Of a DNA stretch of 10,448 nucleotides, positions 1 to 5,571 are shown in pieces. Made by a program: the position numbers and the translations under genes. Under the pieces are notes generated by a model. That model was not told the origin of the DNA. It was given only the letters and a program-made list of their open reading frames with translations, and did not search any database. The stretch's first letter is position 1. Each line of letters begins with the position of its first letter. Source of the DNA: Planctomycetaceae bacterium UBA4732 (lineage in GTDB: Bacteria; Planctomycetota; Planctomycetia; Gemmatales; Gemmataceae); assembly GCA_002404095.1 (NCBI GenBank), contig DHJA01000240.1, forward strand, positions 358-10,805, given 5' to 3'.

Positions 1-21
1 CCCTTCGGGTCGCGGCTAAAC
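1..21. repeat. Partial copy of GTTTAGCCGCGACCC dispersed repeat
   Basis: These 21 bases are identical to 4852-4872, the right arm of the large palindrome at 4809-4873. They lie eight bases beyond the stop codon of the BBP7 gene, so a full palindrome probably continues past the window edge and could act as a transcription end. Only half is visible. Confidence 0.8.
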
Positions 22-29
22 AGCCCCTC

Positions 30-1706
30 TTAGTACTTGAATTCCAGGCCGAAACTCACCCCCTGCGCCCAGAAGTCGGAACTGCGGAAGTTGAACGCCG
101 GCAGCGCCGGGCCGGCTGCCACGCCGCGCAACTGGTTGGGGTTCACCCGGAAGTCCACCTGATCGCCGGCTCGCACCACGTCGCTCAGGTACAGGTAGTC
201 GTAGCCGACGAAAGCCCGCATATGGTTGGTCACCTGGTATCCGACGTTGAGGCCGACGTCCGGCGACACCGCGAAGCGGTTGCGACGGAAGCTGCCGCTG
301 TTGGTCGGCTCCGCAAGCAGGCCGCGCGGCACAGCCACGCCATTGGTCACGGTGGACCCGAAGATGTCCACGCGCTCGCTGACGTTGCCCAGGGCGACTT
401 TCGCCTTGAGGTCCAACGACCAGCGGTTGCGGCGCCATTCCGATTCCAAGCCGATCTGGCCGCCGTTGAAGCGGTTGTGGACGCGGAACGAATCGTTGAG
501 CGCGAACGTCAGCGGAACCCGCAACGCCTGTAGCGACTCGCTGATGGTCAGGTCTTCGTCCAGGGCGAGATAGCGATAGCCGGCGATGAGGTCCACGTTC
601 CAACAGGGACCGCACAGAACCCTGGAGCGGAGGTTGGCCTCGGCGCCGTAGAAGTCGTTGCCGGTCCGCGCGGTCACGGTTCCCGCCAGGATGTTGGGAG
701 CGGACACGAGTTCGCTGTCCTGAAGTCCTGTCGCGGCGTTGAAAAACGGCCGGGTCAAAATGGGCGTTCCGTTCGACGACGCGGTGAAGTTCGACGATTG
801 ACGGCCGAGGAAGAAGCCGCCGCCTTCCACGCCTAGCAGGTGTTGATCACCGAACCACCAGCCGGCCATGAAACGGCCGCCCGAGCGCGCACGCTCGTTG
901 ACGTCGTTGCCGCCGAACAGCACGGCGGTGCCCGGCAGACCAATGGCGCCAACGTTGGCGCCGCTCGCCCGGTCTCCGGCCGAGCCGGCCGTGACCAGCG
1001 GAGGCAGGTTCTCACCCCTGGTCCACCACAGCAGATATTCGGCCGAGGCGTAGAAGCGATTGCCCGGCGGGCAGCAACCGCCGCCGAAGACTCCGGGGCA
1101 GGCGCCGTCGAAGCCGTCGTCGCCGCCGCCGAAACCGCCGTCGAAGCCGCCGTCTTTGCATCCGCAACCGTCGAGGCCGTCCATCCAGCCGAACAGCCAT
1201 CGGAACGGGTGACGGCCGCAGCAGGCGCCGCTGCCGCAGTCGCCCGACGCCCCATCAAGTTCCGGCGTCGCCGCGCTTGGGGCGGAGACGATCGTTTGAT
1301 CCAGGGAAGGCCGCTGCCAATTGCGCGGCATCAGGGCGGCGTCGCCGCTGACCGTCGGCCCGGCAGGCAGAGGCTTGGCGTCTCCCATCTGTCCACGGAA
1401 AAGGGGAGCGAACGCGGCCGGTCGCACCTGCGCGTCGCCCCCACCCTGCCCTTCCCCGAAGCTGGGGGAGGGTTGGGAGGGGGATGCCGCCCATCCTTCG
1501 CCTAGAGGGCGCGGCCGCTCCAACAGGGCCGGCGCGGAAGGCCCAGGGACCGGCGCCTGGCCGACGACCGGCCGGCCGAGTTGCGCGGCCGTGGCCGGCG
1601 CGGCGGCGCGCGGCGGGGGTGTTCCCCAGGAGCCTTCCTCGGCGTACGCTTGCGTCGCAAGCAATCCTAGCGACAGGGCCAGTGCGGTTATCCTTAACCT
1701 ACTCAT
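30..1706 (-). CDS. BBP7-family outer-membrane beta-barrel protein
   Basis: The protein has 558 residues. It starts with a signal peptide (about 1-22, basic start, leucine-rich core, cleavage after Q-A-Y-A) and continues with a Pro/Ala-rich linker (about 24-150). A Gly/Asp-rich stretch follows with eight cysteines (157, 162, 163, 181, 183, 203, 211, 212). The barrel begins at N-R-F-Y-A-S-A-E-Y-L-L-W-W (216-228), the signature I associate with planctomycete BBP7 proteins. Alternating hydrophobic strands run to a C-terminal F-G-L-E-F-K-Y, and a terminal aromatic residue is typical of outer-membrane barrels. The ATG at 1706 is preferred because GGGAGAAGGA lies just upstream and the signal peptide begins there; a longer TTG-initiated frame from 1823 would translate a repeat. 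Residues about 72-91 are encoded by a copy of a dispersed palindromic repeat. The likely location is the outer membrane and the ligand is unknown. It may be transcribed separately from the Tad genes. Confidence 0.85.
   Translation of the reverse strand: MSRLRITALALSLGLLATQAYAEEGSWGTPPPRAAAPATAAQLGRPVVGQAPVPGPSAPALLERPRPLGEGWAASPSQPSPSFGEGQGGGDAQVRPAAFAPLFRGQMGDAKPLPAGPTVSGDAALMPRNWQRPSLDQTIVSAPSAATPELDGASGDCGSGACCGRHPFRWLFGWMDGLDGCGCKDGGFDGGFGGGDDGFDGACPGVFGGGCCPPGNRFYASAEYLLWWTRGENLPPLVTAGSAGDRASGANVGAIGLPGTAVLFGGNDVNERARSGGRFMAGWWFGDQHLLGVEGGGFFLGRQSSNFTASSNGTPILTRPFFNAATGLQDSELVSAPNILAGTVTARTGNDFYGAEANLRSRVLCGPCWNVDLIAGYRYLALDEDLTISESLQALRVPLTFALNDSFRVHNRFNGGQIGLESEWRRNRWSLDLKAKVALGNVSERVDIFGSTVTNGVAVPRGLLAEPTNSGSFRRNRFAVSPDVGLNVGYQVTNHMRAFVGYDYLYLSDVVRAGDQVDFRVNPNQLRGVAAGPALPAFNFRSSDFWAQGVSFGLEFKY
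1438..1483. repeat. C-rich/G-rich imperfect palindrome inside the BBP7 gene
   Basis: The left arm is 1438-1457, the loop 1458-1463 and the right arm 1464-1483. The right arm is identical over 20 bases to the right arm of the copy at 1801-1820, and the left arm differs from 1775-1794 at one base. The element is read in frame as part of the Pro/Gly-rich linker, about residues 75-90 of the barrel protein. Confidence 0.85.
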
Positions 1707-1774
1707 GGGTTCCTTCTCCCTGATACATGGGGGCCTGCGTGGCGGCGGGGGTGTTGTCCGTAGCGGCAAGCTAG

Positions 1775-1820
1775 CCCCCACCCTGCCCTCCCCCAGAGTC
1801 GGGGGAGGGTTGGGAGGGGG
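1775..1820. repeat. C-rich/G-rich imperfect palindrome upstream of the BBP7 gene
   Basis: Two 20-base arms (1775-1794 and 1801-1820) are separated by a six-base loop. The left arm matches the reverse complement of the right arm at 17 of 20 positions. It lies 68 bases before the BBP7 start codon, within the likely untranslated leader or promoter region. It is a sister copy of the element at 1438-1483. Confidence 0.85.
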
Positions 1821-1998
1821 CAAACGACGGACTTTCGTCTACAAGAATGAAATCGGGAACTGCGAAGTGGTTCGCCCAATGATTCCGGCAGGATAGCCAA
1901 CAGACGCCGCGGTTCACCGAGATTAAGCTGTAGGATTGGATTGGTTTAGCTGCTTTGCCCCGCCCGCGCTGCTTATCATGCGGTTGGGCGCTTCGGCC

Positions 1999-2064
1999 GA
2001 ATGAAAAATGAAGAATGAAGACCTCTTGGCGGGTCTTTCATTCTTCATTCTTCATTCTTCATTC
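1999..2064. repeat. Inverted GAATGAA / TTCATTC heptamer array
   Basis: Three heptamers (1999-2005, 2006-2012 with one change, 2013-2019) are followed by GACC, a short loop, GGTC and four perfect inverted heptamers (2037-2064). The two halves can pair as a long AT-rich hairpin. It lies 22 bases after the stop of the TPR lipoprotein gene, where it could act as a transcript end or 3' stabiliser. Confidence 0.85.
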
Positions 2065-2085
2065 TGGAGAGGCCCACCCCGCGCT

Positions 2086-3063
2086 CTACTCGCCTTCATG
2101 CGGACTGGGAGCGCCGGCCTCATATTGAGTCGAAATCGGCGGGGGCGGCGGCAGGATGATAACGCGGCCTCGCCGTGCGGGCGGCGGCGTTACGGGTGTA
2201 GGCGTCGCGGGCGGCTGCTCGGCCGCGGGCGTCGCGTCCGTCAGCTGGGGCTTGGCCGATTCGGTGAACGCGGCCCGCTGTACCGCGCTTGCCGGCGCCT
2301 CGTTCAATTTTGCCAGCAAGGCTTTCGCCCTTTCCAGATGAGGATCCTTTTCCACGGCCGCTTGCAGCTGCTGCTTACACAACTCAGGCTGCTGTAGATG
2401 ATCCAGCATCAGGGCCAAGCGATAATGAGCCTCGGCAATGTCGTGGACCTTGCGGAACGTCGCCAGGCTTTCGTCATAGCGGCCGACGCGGGCCTGCATC
2501 CAGCCGAGCGTATCGACGTATTGGCGATTTTCCGGATCGAGTTCGACGGCGCGAGCAAGGGACTGGATGGCCGGCTCCCATTCCTTATAGCCGCCGTAGC
2601 ACCTGCCGAGTTCGTAGAAGACCCGAGGCTCTTTCGGAAACATCTCGGCCGCTTGACGGTAAGTGGCCACCGCATGGGCATGGTCTTTCAGGGCGCCATA
2701 CAGCGAGGCCAGCGACTCATAGGCCGGTAGGTAATGCGGGTCGATGCTTAAAGCTCGCCGGTAGGCTTGCCGCGCCTGTTCGCGTTTCTCCTGACGTTTA
2801 GTATCGGAAATGTCCGGAGCGTTGGCCTCCGCGGCGGCCCAGTCGCCGAGCGCCACGCATGTCGAAGCGTGCGGCGTGCGCGGAGGTTGTTCCGCCGCCT
2901 TGCGCACTACAGCGCCCGGCGGCAACATTTGCACTGGAGCCGGCGCCGGTGCTTTGTTTGCTTGCTCCGGCGGCAAGGACGGCCCCATCATCACGTTATG
3001 GGAACAACCCGCCGCCCCCATCAGCAAACACAACCCTAACCCCAGGGTCTTGCGACAATCCAT
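2086..3063 (-). CDS. TPR-repeat lipoprotein, TadD-like
   Basis: The protein has 325 residues. Residues 1-20 form a lipoprotein signal ending in G-A-A-G-C, so Cys20 is the likely lipidated residue. After a Pro/Ala linker, tetratricopeptide repeats run from about 91 to 250. They show the usual pattern of A/Y/L/A positions and D-P-x-x turns (I-D-P-H at 107-110, L-D-P-E at 175-178, K-D-P-H at 239-242). The C-terminal tail (about 256-325) is rich in proline and alanine. In Tad loci, TadD is a TPR lipoprotein thought to help assemble the secretin, and the operon position fits that role; this assignment is inference from architecture and context. The ATG at 3063 is preceded by GAGGGGTGG. An in-frame GTG at 3120 would add 19 residues read from a heptamer array and is rejected. 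Hairpin-forming heptamer arrays lie immediately upstream and downstream of the gene. Confidence 0.85.
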   Translation of the reverse strand: MDCRKTLGLGLCLLMGAAGCSHNVMMGPSLPPEQANKAPAPAPVQMLPPGAVVRKAAEQPPRTPHASTCVALGDWAAAEANAPDISDTKRQEKREQARQAYRRALSIDPHYLPAYESLASLYGALKDHAHAVATYRQAAEMFPKEPRVFYELGRCYGGYKEWEPAIQSLARAVELDPENRQYVDTLGWMQARVGRYDESLATFRKVHDIAEAHYRLALMLDHLQQPELCKQQLQAAVEKDPHLERAKALLAKLNEAPASAVQRAAFTESAKPQLTDATPAAEQPPATPTPVTPPPARRGRVIILPPPPPISTQYEAGAPSPHEGE

Positions 3064-3079
3064 TGTCCACCCCTCGTCG

Positions 3080-3173
3080 GAATGAAGAATGAAGAATGAA
3101 GAATGAAGAATGAAGACCACTCGGCTTGTCTTTCATTCTTCATTTTTCATTCTTCATTCTTCATTCTTCATTC
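3080..3173. repeat. Inverted GAATGAA / TTCATTC heptamer array, larger copy
   Basis: Five perfect GAATGAA copies (3080-3114) face six TTCATTC copies (3132-3173, five perfect and one TTCATTT) across a short GC-containing loop. The array fills nearly the whole spacer between the AAA+ ATPase stop and the ribosome site of the TPR lipoprotein. The transcript could fold into a hairpin ending a few bases from the GAGGGG ribosome site. Confidence 0.9.
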
Positions 3174-3176
3174 CAG

Positions 3177-4520
3177 TTATTTGAATTCCCGGATGAAGCT
3201 CGCGGCGGCCTCGGCCATGAGATCGCGCGTTAATTGGACAGGCATTCTTCTAAATCGGCAGATCGACTGCACCGTCTCCAGCAAATCCCGCGCGTCGCTC
3301 GCTCGCGGGGTCCGGCCGCGCGAATAATAACGGTCGTATAGGAAGTCCACGGCGTCAGGGCAGGCGCTCATGCCCAGTTTTTTAACCACGGCGTTGAAGA
3401 TTTTTTCGTAGATGTCGCGCTCCGGCGCCGTAATCTCGACCTTGTGCCGCATGCGCCGAAGGAACGCCTCGTCCACTAATTCCTTCGGATCGAGGTTCGT
3501 AGAGAACATGGTCAGCTGCTCGAACGGCACCTGGAATTGCTGGCCGGACGCAAACGACAGGTAATCGACGCGGTTCTCCAACGGCACGATCCAGCGGTTG
3601 AGAAGCTCCTTGGGGCTGCACAACTGCCGGCCGAAATCGTCCACAAGGAAGATGCCGCCGTTGGCTTTCACATGCAACGGCGCCTGATAGTAGTTCGATT
3701 CGGCACTGTAACGCAGGTCGAGCATTTGCAAATTGAGTTCGCCGCCAGTGATGATGACTGGCCGCTTGATCTTGACCCAACGCGGGTCCACGGCGCCAGT
3801 GTTGAGCAGACGACGGATCGTGGCCTCGTTGTCTTCCATTCGGTCATCGTCGCTGTCAACCGCCTCGTGGATGGATTTGTCGAAAATGGTGACGACGTTG
3901 TTCTCAGTCATGAAAGCGAACGGCACATAGATTTCACCGCCGCTGGTGTTCATGAAGTTGCCGATGGCCTGGGTGATGGCCGTCTTGCCGTTGCCTGGCG
4001 GGCCATAGATGAACACCGATTTGCCGCTGACGATGGCGGGGCCGACGGCGTTGAACAGCTCATCGCTGATGACGAGATGGCTGAAGGCCGCCCGGATCGC
4101 CTCGGGCGAAACATTGATGGCCGTCACGGCCTGGCGATAGACTTGTTCCACATAATCTTCCAGCGGCACCGGCGCGGGGCCGACATAGGCGCACATTTTG
4201 AGCGCTTCTTGGGCGCGGCGGCGGCCCAGGTCGGTGAGGTTGAAGCGGTAGCTGATGCGTCCGATGAGGTCGCCGCCGAGGACTTCGATGGCCTTTTCAT
4301 TTTTGAGGAAACCGAGTGATTCCTCGATCACCTTGAACGGCAGACAAAGCAACCGGGCCAGGTCCAGCCCGAGCAGACCGCCGCGCGTGTACAACATGCG
4401 GAGGATCATGTCGTTGAGGAAGCCGATGGTCAGGCCGGTCTGTTGCAGGTTCTCGGGCGCGCTGGGCGCCTCGGGCGCGCCGCCGCCGTCCCAGTCGAGG
4501 TTGTTCTTAATCTGTTGCAT
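3177..4520 (-). CDS. Winged-helix plus AAA+ (MoxR-like) ATPase in Tad operon
   Basis: The protein has 447 residues. The N-terminal part (about 30-110) looks like a winged-helix fold, with an L-x-x-x-L-x-L-P-F-K-V helix-turn-helix-like segment and a following strand region ending in L-T-D-L-G-R-R-R. The AAA+ core has Walker A G-P-P-G-N-G-K-T (173-180), Walker B I-F-L-V-D-D-F (290-296), a sensor 1 asparagine (Asn342 in F-S-T-N-L-D-P), a likely arginine finger in F-L-R-R-M-R (353-358) and a possible sensor 2 arginine (Arg406). All catalytic residues appear intact. It is cytoplasmic. AAA+ proteins of this type remodel or assemble protein complexes; the specific substrate here is not visible. Its place among Tad genes suggests a role in building or regulating the pilus machine. 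The ATG at 4520 has GGAGA at suitable spacing; the upstream TTG at 4556 would add 12 residues with no better ribosome site. Confidence 0.85.
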   Translation of the reverse strand: MQQIKNNLDWDGGGAPEAPSAPENLQQTGLTIGFLNDMILRMLYTRGGLLGLDLARLLCLPFKVIEESLGFLKNEKAIEVLGGDLIGRISYRFNLTDLGRRRAQEALKMCAYVGPAPVPLEDYVEQVYRQAVTAINVSPEAIRAAFSHLVISDELFNAVGPAIVSGKSVFIYGPPGNGKTAITQAIGNFMNTSGGEIYVPFAFMTENNVVTIFDKSIHEAVDSDDDRMEDNEATIRRLLNTGAVDPRWVKIKRPVIITGGELNLQMLDLRYSAESNYYQAPLHVKANGGIFLVDDFGRQLCSPKELLNRWIVPLENRVDYLSFASGQQFQVPFEQLTMFSTNLDPKELVDEAFLRRMRHKVEITAPERDIYEKIFNAVVKKLGMSACPDAVDFLYDRYYSRGRTPRASDARDLLETVQSICRFRRMPVQLTRDLMAEAAASFIREFK

Positions 4521-4617
4521 TGCTGCGCATTCTCCATCGGTCGTGTGGCGGGACAAGCCCGCGCAAACTCTAGCTTAAAATCCGGGAGTCGGAGGGGCGG
4601 AATTGTGAGAAATGTAG

Positions 4618-4782
4618 TTAGCCGCGGTTGACGCGGTCGTCCGGGCTGAATTTCTTCATCATAATGAACAGCGAAAAGCAGATGACGACGATGCAGAATG
4701 TGATGACGCTGCCGCGCGAGCTGGGCATGGGAATGGAATTGAGCCAACCGGACCAGTTCCATTGGGCAAGTAAGAGTTTCAT
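4618..4782 (-). CDS. Small single-span membrane protein (54 aa)
   Basis: This is a short frame of 54 codons ending in TAA, found by reading the gap between two operon genes. The first 24 residues contain three tryptophans (8, 10, 13) and few charges. Residues about 25-42 form a hydrophobic membrane span (core V-I-T-F-C-I-V-V-I-C-F-S-L-F-I), followed by a basic and acidic tail starting M-M-K-K-F. The positive-inside rule suggests the C-terminus is cytoplasmic. A GGAG ribosome site sits 10 bases before the ATG, and the sequence GCACCCATG around the start also occurs at tadA and tadB. It lies in the same direction as its neighbours, 97 bases before the AAA+ ATPase gene. I do not recognise a family. 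A role as a small anchor or adaptor of the Tad machinery is speculation. Confidence 0.65.
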   Translation of the reverse strand: MKLLLAQWNWSGWLNSIPMPSSRGSVITFCIVVICFSLFIMMKKFSPDDRVNRG

Positions 4783-4808
4783 GGGTGCAATTCTCCGTGA
4801 ACAAGGCT

Positions 4809-4873
4809 CGTTTAGCCGCGACCCGAAGGGGAGCGCGCGGCACGCGCGCTCCCCTTCGGGTCGCGGCTAAACG
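4809..4873. repeat. Perfect 31-bp palindrome with 3-base loop
   Basis: The arms 4809-4839 and 4843-4873 are exact reverse complements, with loop GCA. The element lies ten bases after the lipoprotein stop codon and 26 bases before the start of the small membrane protein. Part-copies occur at 1-21 and 10429-10448. There is no T-run, so it is not a classical intrinsic terminator, but such a stem could cause pausing, stabilise RNA or act as a mobile palindromic element. Confidence 0.93.
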
Positions 4874-4883
4874 GCTTCTGCTG

Positions 4884-5483
4884 TCAGCGCGGCGCGCTTC
4901 CGGTTTGGACGCCGGCTCCGCCGCTAGTCGTTCCGCCGGCCCCCGTCTGGAGACCACCTTGGACGCGGTCGAGCATCTTCGTGTTCTCGTTGGCGCCCCA
5001 AATGCCCGTCACGCCGACTTCCGAGGGGTCGTGGATCAGCACCTGGAACTCGCCGCGGCGGCCGCCTGTCTGCGCAATCAGGAACTTCTGGATCGCCACG
5101 ACGCGCTTGGAGTCGATGTCCTGCCTCTTTGTGGCCAGCTCGTCCGACCTGGCCGGGTCGTAGGCCACGTCCTGCGCCGCCTGCAAGTAGACGGTCGTGT
5201 CCGGCTGCGGCCGGCGGCGGGCCATGGCGGCGAGGTGTTCCAGGCCGCCGCCCGTCAGCTTGTCGGTTCCCGTCTCGAAGTCGTAATTCCAGACGGTCTG
5301 GTCGAGTACGTGCCCATTTTGGATCTGCGGGCTGTACGACGCGACCACTTCCTTGCGCGCCTGGAAGTTGTAGCGCTCGGGGTAACAGGGGTCCACGAGG
5401 TCGTGGTAGGTGTAGCAGCCGAGGCCGCCCAACCCGGCGGCGCAACACACAACGGCCGCCGCCTTTCGGATGAATCCTTTCAT
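4884..5483 (-). CDS. Putative lipoprotein with OmpA/CpaD-like segment
   Basis: The protein has 199 residues. It begins with K-G-F-I-R-K, a hydrophobic segment and G-G-L-G-C (19-23), a plausible but not ideal lipobox with Cys23 as the lipidated residue. Residues about 66-150 follow the layout of OmpA-like and CpaD proteins: a Y-D-F-x-T-G-T-D-K-L-T-x-G-G-L-x-x-L start, a T-T-V-Y-L-Q-A strand, then D-x-x-S-K-R-V-V-A-I-Q-K-F-L, which resembles the L-x-x-x-R-A-x-x-V-x-x-Y-L helix. The tail (about 175-199) is Gly/Thr/Ser-rich and probably disordered. In proteobacterial Tad systems the small lipoprotein CpaD works with the secretin, and the neighbourhood supports an analogous role, but sequence identity to CpaD is not demonstrated. 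The start is set by a perfect AAAGGAG seven bases before the ATG. A 31-bp palindrome follows the stop codon by ten bases. Confidence 0.75.
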   Translation of the reverse strand: MKGFIRKAAAVVCCAAGLGGLGCYTYHDLVDPCYPERYNFQARKEVVASYSPQIQNGHVLDQTVWNYDFETGTDKLTGGGLEHLAAMARRRPQPDTTVYLQAAQDVAYDPARSDELATKRQDIDSKRVVAIQKFLIAQTGGRRGEFQVLIHDPSEVGVTGIWGANENTKMLDRVQGGLQTGAGGTTSGGAGVQTGSAPR

Positions 5484-5500
5484 CGCTCTGCTCCTTTTAG

Positions 5501-5569
5501 GAGGGGTCAGGGGTCAGGGATCAGGGGTCAGCAATTCACTGACCCCTGTCCCCTCACCCCTGGCCCCTG
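5501..5569. repeat. Inverted GGGGTCA heptamer array
   Basis: Direct GGGGTCA-type repeats (5501-5531) are followed by a seven-base loop and an inverted set (5539-5569). The arms match at 26 of 31 positions. The array fills the spacer between the tadC stop (ending two bases away) and the AAAGGAG ribosome site of the lipoprotein gene. Confidence 0.85.
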
Positions 5570-5571
5570 TG

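Larger units (their letters stand above)
1707..2085. other. 379-base spacer between TPR lipoprotein and BBP7 genes
   Basis: The spacer holds a G-rich/C-rich palindrome (1775-1820), a less GC-rich stretch without recognisable repeats (about 1821-1998) and a heptamer hairpin (1999-2064). I see no credible small gene on either strand. A promoter for the BBP7 gene is expected here, but I could not identify convincing -35 and -10 boxes. Confidence 0.6.

Noticed and set aside
1704..1823. Longer BBP7 start at TTG 1823
   Set aside because: The extra 39 residues translate a palindromic repeat and precede the clear signal peptide and ribosome site at 1706.
1821..1998. Sigma-70-type promoter for the BBP7 gene
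   Set aside because: Several loose TTG and TAT-like matches exist on the minus strand, but none has both boxes with correct spacing.
3061..3120. Longer TPR-lipoprotein start at GTG 3120
   Set aside because: The added residues come from the heptamer array and would bury the lipoprotein signal that begins at 3063.
3080..3173. CRISPR-like array
   Set aside because: Units are seven bases with no spacers, and no cas genes are present.
3537..4319. A 260-codon open frame on the plus strand
   Set aside because: It lies wholly opposite the AAA+ ATPase gene, which has intact motifs; the plus-strand product has no recognisable domain and is a high-GC shadow.
4518..4556. Longer AAA+ ATPase start at TTG 4556
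   Set aside because: The ATG at 4520 has a GGAGA ribosome site, while the TTG offers no better one. A TTG start cannot be fully excluded.
4809..4873. Classical intrinsic terminator
   Set aside because: The stem is long and GC-rich but has no following T-run on either strand, so it is kept only as a palindromic repeat of unknown function.
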